From a virus: 64,000 bases of DNA. The stretch spans positions 1 to 64,000 of IMG/VR virus record IMGVR_UViG_3300031787_000056, one strand, 5' to 3'. Below are positions 16,492 through 24,923 of this stretch, in pieces. Position numbers and translations under genes: made by a program. The notes under the pieces are model-generated. The model searched no databases, was not told where the DNA came from, and saw only the letters and a list, made by a program, of their open reading frames with translations. Position 1 is the stretch's first letter; each line of letters begins with the position of its first letter.

Positions 16492-16727
16492 CGTAGTCCT
16501 CCGCTTCCGTTCCCGACGTGCGGGGAGTTCTGTCCTGGATACTTTGCCACCCAGTTCTCCGAGTCAAACCGGTCCGCTGCGTCTGTCGCACTTCCACGCG
16601 GAGTCGCCGCGTGATCGTGGTCGAAACTCAGTTCGCCTTCCGTCAACTTCTTGGACGCGGCTGCGGCAACTTCCTGCACCGCCGCCTCGCGGAGTTTTCG
16701 TGGGTATTGGGATTTCTGGTGAGACAT
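16488..16727 (-). CDS. Small hypothetical protein, 79 aa
   Basis: Short Ala/Lys-rich N-terminus (AAVQEVAAAASKKL) and an Asp/His/Gly-rich tail. It sits between the portal gene and the 287-aa gene, overlapping the latter by ATGA. No domain recognised. Confidence 0.6.
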   Translation of the reverse strand: MSHQKSQYPRKLREAAVQEVAAAASKKLTEGELSFDHDHAATPRGSATDAADRFDSENWVAKYPGQNSPHVGNGSGGLR

Positions 16728-16745
16728 CGCATCGAGACTATACGA

Positions 16746-18608
16746 TTATTGCTGCTGTCCGGCAAGCATTTGCCCGACTTGGGCACGCCCTTGCGAACCA
16801 GCCTGCGCGCGCATCTTTTCCATGGCGTCTTTCGCCGCGGCATAAAGCGTCGGATTGATTGCCTCGGCCCGCTGCATCTCCTTGCGGTGCGAATTCGGCT
16901 GCTGCGTGTGCATCTGGATCCACTGCTGGGCGATCTCCTGCGCGCGCTGCTGCACCATGGTCGGGTCGGCATTTGTATCGACGGCGTAATCCAACGGAGC
17001 AGCGGGGGCGCCGGCCGCCGCACCAGCCCCGCCCTGGGCGGCCTGCTGCATGGACTGCTCGGCCGCTGCCATTGCAAGATCGGCCATGGAACCCTGCGTG
17101 CGTTCCTTCTCGTAATTCTTCGCAAGCTCTTCGGCTCCACGCTGAATCTCCTGATCCTCCTCGATGGCCCGAATGTTCGCGGCCTCCGGGTCGGTGACCC
17201 CGATGTCCGGGTAGACATCCTTTCGGGGAATCTCGCGGTTTGCGGCGAGCTGCATACGCAGTTGCATCCACTCGGCGTTGTATGCCATGACCGGACGCTT
17301 GAGTCGCACCTCCATCTCCTTCGATTCGAAGGCTCGCTGCACCGTGCGCGCGATAAATTTGAGCAGCCCGTCGAGTTCTGCGTAGAGCCACTCATACTGC
17401 CGCTCGAACATGCGAATGGCATTCGGCAGCTGCTCCGGATTCAACGTGCCACGGAATAATTCACGCGGGAATCCAAGCCCGTCGAACAGCTGGTCGGTGT
17501 ATGCCTCCACGACGTCATACAGCACCATGGCCTTGCCTCCGCCGTCGAAGGTCTGCATCTCGATCGGGAACGGCACCGCGTGGATCGATGTGGCGTCCCT
17601 CCGGCGCGCGGCGATCATGTTCTGCATCTCCGAGCGCCAGCGCGACATCAGTGTGGTGAGCACGGCGTCGCCGATGTTTCCACCGAAGTTCGGACTCAGC
17701 ACTCTCGTCGGATGCAGGAACTCCTGCGCGACGGCGAAATCCGCCTTCCGGTAAATCGCCAGTTGGTAGAGCGCATCGTAGTGCATCAGCACTTCCGGCA
17801 CTGCCCATCCGGAATCGGAGACTCCGCACGGCGTCGGCGATCGAAAATGATGCACCTCGCCCTTGCGGAATCGATAGTCCTTGTTCTTCGAGATCGCCTC
17901 CAGCAGACCGCGCGGCGTGTTGTTGATCTCGTGCAGCTTGTTGTGCTTGACCCTGGCCTCCATGTCCGGAGGAATCCGGTAGATGTATTCCGTCGTGTCC
18001 GCGTGGTGCGGCGAGTCCAGATCCACGTAGCGCGGGTCCAGGAAGATGATGGAGAAGCGGTCAGGCGCAGCAGACGGCTTGTCGCGGAATTCCAACCTCA
18101 CAGTCGGCAGATCGGCCATCTTGCGCTTTTGTTTCGGCAGCTTCGCCGCCGCTGCCATGTCCGGCACCTCGTAAACCATATCGGCCCAGTGATACTTCAC
18201 CAAATGTTCCGGAAATATGTCCAACGAAATGGCGCGCTGGAGTCCGTCGCGGTTGTCGATGAGCCAGCGATCGAACGGCTCGACGCAGCGGACGAACGCC
18301 TGTCCGTAGATGGCCCACTCTGCGCCGGCCTTCTGCATCTTCGAGAAGACGCGCAGCGTTTCCAACAGCAGCCGCTCCAGCTTCTTCTGTTCGTCCTTGT
18401 CGCCCGCGTCGACGAATTCGATCCCGGTGATGAAGTAGGAAATTACCCGGTTGCATACTGCTCCATACAGACGGTTGGTCCGGTAGAGATAGAGACACAA
18501 GTCGAACGTGGACTTGATGTCGCTCGGGAATGAATCTGTCGACGGAAGCAGGAATGGATCTCCAAACTTTTTGGAACCGTTCAGAAAGGAGTTGGAGATG
18601 ACGGCCAT
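16746..18608 (-). CDS. Portal-like protein, 620 aa
   Basis: Assigned as the head-tail portal from its overall pattern. The N-terminal region (NRLYGAVCNRVISYFI) is followed by a wing-like segment with FRSPTPCGVSDSGW and EVLMHYDALYQLAIYRKAD, then a long stem helix region (LDGLLKFIARTVQRAFESKEME). The C-terminus is Gln/Ala-rich (SMQQAAQGGAGAAAG). Length and architecture fit large-phage portals. It forms the dodecameric DNA channel in the family. The membrane-associated proteins downstream and RNAP pieces on both sides define a virion block. The identification is by pattern, not by a diagnostic motif. Confidence 0.7.
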   Translation of the reverse strand: MAVISNSFLNGSKKFGDPFLLPSTDSFPSDIKSTFDLCLYLYRTNRLYGAVCNRVISYFITGIEFVDAGDKDEQKKLERLLLETLRVFSKMQKAGAEWAIYGQAFVRCVEPFDRWLIDNRDGLQRAISLDIFPEHLVKYHWADMVYEVPDMAAAAKLPKQKRKMADLPTVRLEFRDKPSAAPDRFSIIFLDPRYVDLDSPHHADTTEYIYRIPPDMEARVKHNKLHEINNTPRGLLEAISKNKDYRFRKGEVHHFRSPTPCGVSDSGWAVPEVLMHYDALYQLAIYRKADFAVAQEFLHPTRVLSPNFGGNIGDAVLTTLMSRWRSEMQNMIAARRRDATSIHAVPFPIEMQTFDGGGKAMVLYDVVEAYTDQLFDGLGFPRELFRGTLNPEQLPNAIRMFERQYEWLYAELDGLLKFIARTVQRAFESKEMEVRLKRPVMAYNAEWMQLRMQLAANREIPRKDVYPDIGVTDPEAANIRAIEEDQEIQRGAEELAKNYEKERTQGSMADLAMAAAEQSMQQAAQGGAGAAAGAPAAPLDYAVDTNADPTMVQQRAQEIAQQWIQMHTQQPNSHRKEMQRAEAINPTLYAAAKDAMEKMRAQAGSQGRAQVGQMLAGQQQ

Positions 18609-18621
18609 CGGTTAAAGCGTG

Positions 18622-19428
18622 TCAGTTTTCGCGCGGACGATCGAAGTCCAGCCTGGCGACCCCGGCGACATTAGCGACGGACTTGCCGACCTCCGGGAAC
18701 CGCGCGCTGGCGCTCTTCTCGCCGTCCACAATGGGCTCGCCGGTTTCGTCGTCAACGCGATCGCTCGGTCGTCCGGAAACGACCGAAGGAACTCCGTCAT
18801 GTAATACGCCTTGTTTTTCCACGCTGGCAGACTGAGGCAAAAAGCAGAGCAAGTCAATCCCAACCCCAGGATAAAGCTGCATCGGCGGCGCCAGGCACAG
18901 CACGCGCACGCGCGGGGAATCGCGGTGCTCCAGAAAGCTGATCTCCAGTTCTGATCCCGGGTGTGGCGCAAACATTGACTCCGAAGATCTCACCATGATC
19001 AGCAGCAGGTGCTTGACGCGGTGCAGATGCATCGGCTCGGCGCTGCTCCACGCGACCGGTGATTTGACGTCACCGATCGGCGTGTGGAACACCAGCGTGA
19101 GTTTCTTCCTGGTGCGGTCGCTCAGGCATTTGGCCACGGCCAGCAACTCACTCTCTGCCTCGGTGCCGAGCAATTGCACAAGCACCGGTGGTATGCGTAA
19201 TCCCGCTTCGTGAACCGCGACGATGGGCGAGTCCGGAATGTCATACTTCGGCGCCGGGACCGCAGGAATGCGAATTGTGGCCTGCTCGATTTCGTCCGCT
19301 TCGATGACCTCGCTCAGGTCTCCGCTGCGCATTCTCGCCACCAGCGCGTCGGTGGCGTCACCTGGGTTCGGGGGTCTGGATCCGGACTTCGCGCTCGAGT
19401 CCGGCGGCATGGTGGGTTGTGAGTGCAT
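18622..19428 (-). CDS. Hypothetical protein, about 268 aa
   Basis: Beta-rich protein of unknown family with GEKSASARF near residue 238, a relative of the motif seen in the virion block. The start is uncertain: MHSQ at 19428, MPPD at 19410 (preceded by the A/C-rich CACTCACAACCCACC) or MRSG at 19332, since the longer forms overlap the upstream gene by about 50-70 nt. It lies just upstream of the portal, a position where head or terminase-associated proteins are common, but no such motif is visible. Confidence 0.65.
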   Translation of the reverse strand: MHSQPTMPPDSSAKSGSRPPNPGDATDALVARMRSGDLSEVIEADEIEQATIRIPAVPAPKYDIPDSPIVAVHEAGLRIPPVLVQLLGTEAESELLAVAKCLSDRTRKKLTLVFHTPIGDVKSPVAWSSAEPMHLHRVKHLLLIMVRSSESMFAPHPGSELEISFLEHRDSPRVRVLCLAPPMQLYPGVGIDLLCFLPQSASVEKQGVLHDGVPSVVSGRPSDRVDDETGEPIVDGEKSASARFPEVGKSVANVAGVARLDFDRPREN

Positions 19429-20074
19429 TGATTCTGGTAATGTGACGTTCGACTAGGTCGTAGGTCATGGGTTGCTTGTCGATTCTGCCGTCTATTTTGT
19501 GGTGCCGGCTGACGAACATACGGCGCTGTCCATCTGCGCACCGCTCCATCGTCACGACGATTCGGTGCGGTGCGAATTTGTCAGCCAGCGGTATCAGCTC
19601 CGGGTGCTGCGTCAGGGAGACGTCCACGCTCGTCGGCCAGCCGGCGTCGTAGCGCAGCGTGAACCATCCGCGCAGCCCGAACGCGTTGAACGCGAGGACG
19701 CAGATCGACAGCGCGCAATCGGTGGCCAGCTGCATCGCTTCTGAGAAAGTTGCCGCCGACGCCCATCCCACCATGGCCTCCACGCAGGTGCGCGTTACCC
19801 TCGCGGGTGCCACGCTGCTCAGCGGCTGGCCGACGACGTCGCAGATGCGCGCAGCCCGCCCGGTTCGCATCCGTCCGCGATACGGCTTGCTTTTGGAAAG
19901 CAGCCGCTTGGCAGTAATCTGCGAGCAGTTCAGCAGCTTCGCAACCGCAGCGCAGCGGTTCGGGAAGCCGTCGGCATACGAGGACAGGTATTGCATCAGC
20001 AGCGGAGTCGACTCCGCTGGCAGCAGACGGTTCTCCGCCCTGCCGATGACACCACCGGCCGGTCCCGCTGACAT
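19358..20074 (-). CDS. Hypothetical protein with HTH-like N-terminus, 238 aa
   Basis: Residues about 28-62 (YLSSYADGFPNRCAAVAKLL, then CSQITAKRLLS) have the spacing of a helix-turn-helix. The rest is alpha/beta with no recognised catalytic motif. It directly abuts the 60-aa gene upstream. A DNA-binding role is weak inference. Confidence 0.6.
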   Translation of the reverse strand: MSAGPAGGVIGRAENRLLPAESTPLLMQYLSSYADGFPNRCAAVAKLLNCSQITAKRLLSKSKPYRGRMRTGRAARICDVVGQPLSSVAPARVTRTCVEAMVGWASAATFSEAMQLATDCALSICVLAFNAFGLRGWFTLRYDAGWPTSVDVSLTQHPELIPLADKFAPHRIVVTMERCADGQRRMFVSRHHKIDGRIDKQPMTYDLVERHITRINALTTHHAAGLEREVRIQTPEPR

Positions 20075-20257
20075 TTACTTCGCGCCCATGACCGTCTTGA
20101 AGAATCCGGACACGTTGCGCTCGCGCCGCGTGTCCTGCTTCACATAACTCGCATTCAGCGCGCTGCGGCGGGGCTCCGCAATGATCGCTGTGCTGTGGTC
20201 GAAACCTTGACGGCGGGCGTTGCGGATCTGCTCTTGTGTGGGTTGGGATTGGCTCAT
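20075..20257 (-). CDS. Small basic protein, 60 aa
   Basis: Lys/Arg/Gln-rich protein starting MSQSQPTQEQIRNARR and ending FKTVMGAK. Tightly placed 4 nt after the beta middle-part gene and abutting the next gene. No domain recognised. Confidence 0.6.
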   Translation of the reverse strand: MSQSQPTQEQIRNARRQGFDHSTAIIAEPRRSALNASYVKQDTRRERNVSGFFKTVMGAK

Positions 20258-20261
20258 GGAA

Positions 20262-23099
20262 TTAGTCGGGTAGTTTGAGGGTCTTCCCCCGCAGGTTGCT
20301 GGGGCTGACCCACTCCTTCTTACCCGTGCGCCGGTTGACGAGCAACTGATAAATTCGACCGTCAGATCCGACACGGGCGCCGTGCGCCAGTCGGACGTCG
20401 ATGCCGGCTTTTTCAGAATTGCCAGTCCAGTAGCCAGAAGTCCCTTTTTTGCCGCGCACATGCAACTGACCGCCCGGGACAGTGGCGCAGTAGACCAGCC
20501 CGCTGTGCGGCTGTCGGGACCAGTGCGCCTTTGAAATCTTCCGATCTTCGCGGCGCCAGATTCTCACATTGAAATATGGACGTCCGGCTGTTGTCTCGCC
20601 AACCTGCTTCGTGTAGGCCGAGTATCCCAATCCCATCGCCAACCGCTCTACGGATGCTGCAAGTCGCGCAGAGACAGTGCAGTATTTGAAACACTTGCTG
20701 GTATCAGTTCCGTCGCCGCGGATCAACGCATCAAGCATGCGCTGACGCGCTAGCAACGGCGCGGAGAATAGCGCATCCGGGATGTGTTTGTCGAAGCAGC
20801 CGCAGTCCCACTGTCGAAAATAATCGACGAACTGCAGGCCGGTGACGACGAGCGATGTCCCAGTCCCCGCAGCTCCCGGCAGTCCCATACGCCTGAACAG
20901 CGTAGAAATGCGCCGACGATTATCTGGATTTGCGACAGGACATTGGGTGATCGCCACTCGCTGTGTGCGGTGTCCATTTTTTCTTACGCCGTCAAACAGC
21001 GATCCTTCAGAAAGCCACCACCCCATGAATTCGCACCAGTCGCCGATGGTAAACGGCCCATAATGCTTCTGCGCGCTATACTTGCTCAACTTCTCGACCT
21101 CTGGCAGCTCAAAGTGCGTCATACTGGGATCCCCGATTTCCGGCTCGTGACGCGCTGGAATCCATAATGACGCGCCTTCTACTTCGTCCGCAGTCGCTAC
21201 GCTGAAATCCCTGGTGTAGAAGTCGCGCTTGTGGATCACCCTGTGCTGCGGTGTCAGTGCCATACGCAATGTCTTGTGCTCTGCCACGATGAGATCCCCC
21301 TCGTAGTGTTCACGCACAATTCGCTCCGCGGGATGCCACTCGAGTCGACCGTCTATTTTACAGGCAAAAACCTCGTCGTCCGTGACCGCATCCCAACGCA
21401 CCCATCCGCGGCGTGTATAAACCTCGTGATCGGCGGGAATGCATTCCGGCCCCGCGATCGGATCCACGAAGCCGAACTGCGTGGCGCTGACTGCCGTCAT
21501 GTCGTCCGTGATGGCATTCGGGTCGCCGATGCCGCCGGGTCCCATTTTGGTGATGCGACGCTTCTGCTCGAGGATGTGCATCGGGTTGATCTCCTCCAGC
21601 GCTGTGACCAGCGGATTGGACTTGAGGTAGCCCATCGTGTATCCGCCGAACGCGTCCGGGCCCACAGGGTCCAGTGTACGTATGCGGCTCAGCCGTCCCA
21701 TCATCGCGCGCAGGGTATGTCCGTGGTCGAGCTTGACACGCTCGGCCATCAGGCGGTCCACCGTGTGGACGCGGTCGTTCGGCAGGCTGTCGCGGTCGTC
21801 CGTCTCAGCCAGGCCGCGGTTCACGGCCAGCAGCTTCTCGGTGGCAGCCAGCAGGCCGTCGATACCCACCGGCGCATACTTCTCGTGCTCGTCGTCGTCC
21901 GCCAGGTAGCGGTGATGCGCCATGGGCGACTTCATCGGTGCTTTCGGCATCGGCTTCGGAACTCCGATCGGGACGTAGGTCGATGCCGCCTTCGCAAACG
22001 CAGTCGGGCCATAATCCTGCGGATTGGCAAGCTGGTCCTCGTAAATGGGCACCTCACCCATCAATTGCCGAAGAGCGCGCGCCGTCACATTGCCGTGCAG
22101 CGCGTTATCCCGATGGGTCAGGTTGAACCGATCCGCCACCCACTTCCGACGATCGTCAGGCGTCTTGTCGAAATTCCTGATGAAGCCCTGCCGGGTGTTG
22201 AACGTCATGACGTCATCATCCACCAGCTCCACCCGATGCAGCGGCTCATCCTCCTCTGGCTCGATCTCGGGATGTTCCAGCCCCTGCGCGACGAGGTAGG
22301 CGCGCAATTTCTCCAGTGCGACATCAGCGTGCTTGTCCTCCACCGAGGCATGCACATCCCCGGTGTGAGCGTCATTCACGGCCAGGCCCGAAGCTTGCAG
22401 CTCCTTGAGGATCGCGTGCCAGTTCTTCCGCAGCCCCACGCCCTGCAGCTTGTCGCCGGACAGCCGGAAAGTCTTCGCCATCTTTTCCATCGGAAACTCC
22501 AGATACTTCGGATCGATCTTCCCCGTCGGATGGATGATCTGGACGTGCGGCACATCGCCGGCATACCGGCCGTGCCCGGGCTCGAAGTGCTTCCACAGTT
22601 CCTTCGGATTCTTCGCGCGCTCGATGAGCTGCTTGATCTCATCGATCTTCAGGTCGTGATGACGCTGGGCGAGGATCGGCTCTTTCTCTTCGTCCGACAT
22701 GGCGTCCCACTCCTCGTCGCTCAGATGTCCCCACAGTTCCTTCCCTGGGGCCAGCTCGACGCCGTGGAGGCGCGTGTCCGGTGCGTCCCGCAGCAGGGCT
22801 TCGAGATCGATCTGCAGCGGCACAGACTTCCGCTGGTTCATCGGGTGTGTCGCGTCACCCTTGATGCGGTCCGTGTCGGGCTGCCCGAAGAATGCGGACG
22901 GGCCGGCGAACGACGCCTTCCACGGCTCGTCCTTCAGCTTCTGCTCCCGGAATGCCAGCCACTCGTCGGCCGCCTTGCCGGGGCGTGCGAGTTCCAGCAG
23001 GTGCCGGTTCTCGGGCTGCGCCAGGACGTCGCCGGACAGCAGCCCGTGCTCGCGGACTGAGTCCAGCGTTTCTTCAGGGATGTAGGACAGGAGCTTCAT
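20262..23099 (-). CDS. RNA polymerase beta subunit, middle part, with intein (945 aa)
   Basis: The precursor has three parts. Residues 1 to about 300 (opening LSYIPEETLDSVREHGLLSG) do not match RpoB and are an extension of unknown role. Residues about 420-552 match RpoB: LPNDRVHTVDRLM corresponds to GNRRVRSVGEL, and LVTALEEINPMHILEQKRRI and KMGPGGIG to the rifampicin cluster I region. FGFVDPIAGPE corresponds to CPIETPE. At residue 553 a 342-aa intein begins; extein resumes at S895 (SEKAGIDVRLAHG, aligned with GPNIGLINSL) and ends at 945. After splicing the extein is 603 aa. The N- and C-terminal beta parts are separate genes. FAKAAST near residue 375 is a variant of the virion-block motif. 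Confidence 0.92.
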   Translation of the reverse strand: MKLLSYIPEETLDSVREHGLLSGDVLAQPENRHLLELARPGKAADEWLAFREQKLKDEPWKASFAGPSAFFGQPDTDRIKGDATHPMNQRKSVPLQIDLEALLRDAPDTRLHGVELAPGKELWGHLSDEEWDAMSDEEKEPILAQRHHDLKIDEIKQLIERAKNPKELWKHFEPGHGRYAGDVPHVQIIHPTGKIDPKYLEFPMEKMAKTFRLSGDKLQGVGLRKNWHAILKELQASGLAVNDAHTGDVHASVEDKHADVALEKLRAYLVAQGLEHPEIEPEEDEPLHRVELVDDDVMTFNTRQGFIRNFDKTPDDRRKWVADRFNLTHRDNALHGNVTARALRQLMGEVPIYEDQLANPQDYGPTAFAKAASTYVPIGVPKPMPKAPMKSPMAHHRYLADDDEHEKYAPVGIDGLLAATEKLLAVNRGLAETDDRDSLPNDRVHTVDRLMAERVKLDHGHTLRAMMGRLSRIRTLDPVGPDAFGGYTMGYLKSNPLVTALEEINPMHILEQKRRITKMGPGGIGDPNAITDDMTAVSATQFGFVDPIAGPECIPADHEVYTRRGWVRWDAVTDDEVFACKIDGRLEWHPAERIVREHYEGDLIVAEHKTLRMALTPQHRVIHKRDFYTRDFSVATADEVEGASLWIPARHEPEIGDPSMTHFELPEVEKLSKYSAQKHYGPFTIGDWCEFMGWWLSEGSLFDGVRKNGHRTQRVAITQCPVANPDNRRRISTLFRRMGLPGAAGTGTSLVVTGLQFVDYFRQWDCGCFDKHIPDALFSAPLLARQRMLDALIRGDGTDTSKCFKYCTVSARLAASVERLAMGLGYSAYTKQVGETTAGRPYFNVRIWRREDRKISKAHWSRQPHSGLVYCATVPGGQLHVRGKKGTSGYWTGNSEKAGIDVRLAHGARVGSDGRIYQLLVNRRTGKKEWVSPSNLRGKTLKLPD
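20418..21443 (-). other. LAGLIDADG intein inside RNAP beta, 342 aa
   Basis: Block A starts with Cys1 (CIPADHEVYTRRGW). Block B has TPQHRVI (64-70). The homing-endonuclease motifs are FMGWWLSEGSL (139-149) and MLDALIRGDGT (236-246). Block F is GLVYCATVP (315-323), and the C-terminus is WTGN followed by Ser+1. The penultimate residue is Gly rather than the usual His, a variant known in some functional inteins. The boundaries leave an in-frame extein GPE/SEKAGID, which aligns with RpoB without gap. The element should self-splice and may home into intein-less alleles. Confidence 0.92.
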
Positions 23100-23398
23100 A
23101 ACGTCGCGCAGGTTGGTTGCGGCATGCTGCGTATCCAGACTGCCTCCACCCCGTGCTCGATCCCGCTCATGCCCAAAGGAGGGCGATGAGTAGTGACGTA
23201 TTCAAGCGTTCCGCGCATGAGATCAGTCACCGCCTTGATTTGAGCATCGCACGTGTCTGACAATTCTTGCGTCAGAGTCCCGTCGCCGGGCAGAGAGATT
23301 ACCATGAACCACATGTCTTCGTCCGCCGCCTTGCGTATCTCGAAAGGCAGAGCGAAAACTCCCAGCGCCTCATAGCCTCCACGTTGTGATTGTGTCAT
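23096..23398 (-). CDS. Small hypothetical protein between RNAP beta pieces, 100 aa
   Basis: Lies between the beta N-part and middle-part genes, overlapping the latter's ATG by 4 nt. Predicted alpha/beta with FVLP-like strands (VFALPFEIRKAADEDMWFM) and one helix (IKAVTDLMRGTLEYV). No family recognised. Given its position it might interact with or derive from the polymerase, but no beta similarity is seen. Confidence 0.65.
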   Translation of the reverse strand: MTQSQRGGYEALGVFALPFEIRKAADEDMWFMVISLPGDGTLTQELSDTCDAQIKAVTDLMRGTLEYVTTHRPPLGMSGIEHGVEAVWIRSMPQPTCATL

Positions 23399-23399
23399 T

Positions 23400-24887
23400 T
23401 TATTGTAGATCCTCCGGTTTGATGTGTCCCTCCAGCGCCAGCGTCATCAGCTCCCCAGGTCCGGGAGCGTCGTCGGTCTTGGCACCGCGGCCGCGCGCCA
23501 GCTTGGCTAGGCGTTCGCGCTCGGAGTCGTCGAAGTCGTGCCGCTGCATGTAGTGGCGGACATACTCCTTACGGCGGTAGCCTTCCATCTCCTCCTTGAA
23601 GTCTTCCCGCTGCTTAGCGGGCAGCAGCTTCAGCGGGTCGATGCCCCAGTTGACCAGGGCGAACGCGCGGCGTGGTGTCGGCTTGGCCTCGAACTGCGCG
23701 CCGGTCCGAGCCTTGAAACTTTTCCACCTGGCGATCTGCTTCTCGTCTGTCTCGCCGCGGCGACCGGTGTGGTAGTTCTCATACCACTGCAGCCAGCCCT
23801 GCTTGTCGGTGTCGTCCAGCCAGTGCTCCGGCCACGCGCGCATGGACGCAAGGCGCGGACCTTTGCCGCCGTAGATCGCGTTGTAGGACTCCTTGAGTTC
23901 GTCCGGCGTGAAGTCCGGGGAGAACGCCGCGCGCTTGGTCAGCGGCACGTCGAACGATTCCCACTGTCCCCATATCTGTTCGGGCGTGAAGTCAGGATCG
24001 AACGGGACGGCTGCCGCCTTGGTCATGCGGTCGGCTGCGTCGATCGCGGCCCCCGCCATCCTCCAGCTTGCCGCCTTCTCGTGGCTGTAAAGGTTCGGCA
24101 GGTTCTGCTTGAGAATCGACTCCGCCACCTGGGCGCGGTCCAGCGCCGCCCGGATGTCCTTCACGCGGTCCTCCGGCGCGCGCGCTGGGTCGCGCTCCCA
24201 CTTCGGGATCACCTTGTTGTACACGCGGTCCAGCGTGTGCCTCGAATACTTCGCCCGGTTGGCTTCGAGAATCTCCGGCCCCCACCGGCGCGCGAGCTCC
24301 TCGTCCGTCACCCCGAGGTCCTTGAACACCGAGTAGGCGTGCAGGTCCGACGATCCCACCTTGAGACGATACTGCGCCGTGCGCGGGTCGAACGACACCC
24401 GCATGGCCGAGCCGGTGCCGGGGCGCACGTTCAGATGCGTCTCGAGTTCGCCATTGTCCCGGCGTCGCGTGTAGGCCCCAGGCAGCAGGCGCGACTGCAT
24501 GGCTGGGGCATACTCGGATCCGTTCTCGATGAACGTCCCGCGCTCCGTCAGGTAAGGCACTCGGGCCAGCGTCACATTCTTGCGCTCGTCGAGCACCTCG
24601 TTGGTCACGTCGTCCACGAGCCGCATCGTTCCGCGCAGCCGGCGCACGAGCGACTTGTCGTCCAGCAGCGCCTCGCGTTGCTCGGCTTTGGTGAACCTCG
24701 CCGGACCGACATACTTCATGTCTTTCAGCTCCAGCCGGACTCCGCCGTAGGCGTAGCCGTTGACGTAGCGCTGCATGGACTGCATCACAGAGGTATCGAT
24801 CGCCTCCCGCGTGGCGTCGGAATCTTCCGGGTCGCGAAGCGTGACGCCTTCTGGCGGCTCAGGGATGTCGGAGGATGGGTTCGGCAC
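23400..24887 (-). CDS. RNA polymerase beta subunit, N-terminal part, 495 aa
   Basis: Residues about 75-210 match the RpoB N-terminal protrusion and lobe: VPYLTERGTFIENGSEYA corresponds to IPLMTDKGTFIINGTERV, SRLLPGAYTRRR to LHRSPGVFF, and VFKDLGVTDEEL to LLRALGYTTEQI. The start is GTG at 24887, with a leader GTAGAACCACAAC and no Shine-Dalgarno. Residues 285-460 are an added region with two FxPDFTP[ED] repeats and a GWLQWYENYHTGRR motif, followed by KQIARWKSF. EKAAS and TKAAA variants of the virion-block motif occur. The protein must pair with the two other beta parts to make a full subunit. Confidence 0.92.
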   Translation of the reverse strand: MPNPSSDIPEPPEGVTLRDPEDSDATREAIDTSVMQSMQRYVNGYAYGGVRLELKDMKYVGPARFTKAEQREALLDDKSLVRRLRGTMRLVDDVTNEVLDERKNVTLARVPYLTERGTFIENGSEYAPAMQSRLLPGAYTRRRDNGELETHLNVRPGTGSAMRVSFDPRTAQYRLKVGSSDLHAYSVFKDLGVTDEELARRWGPEILEANRAKYSRHTLDRVYNKVIPKWERDPARAPEDRVKDIRAALDRAQVAESILKQNLPNLYSHEKAASWRMAGAAIDAADRMTKAAAVPFDPDFTPEQIWGQWESFDVPLTKRAAFSPDFTPDELKESYNAIYGGKGPRLASMRAWPEHWLDDTDKQGWLQWYENYHTGRRGETDEKQIARWKSFKARTGAQFEAKPTPRRAFALVNWGIDPLKLLPAKQREDFKEEMEGYRRKEYVRHYMQRHDFDDSERERLAKLARGRGAKTDDAPGPGELMTLALEGHIKPEDLQ

Positions 24888-24923
24888 GTTGTGGTTCTAC
24901 CCTGTTTGTGCGCCCGATGCAAT

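Noticed and set aside
21231-23060. 609-codon plus-strand open frame opposite the beta middle part
   Set aside because: It covers both intein and extein coding sequence on the other strand and shows the composition of antisense shadow, with no motif.
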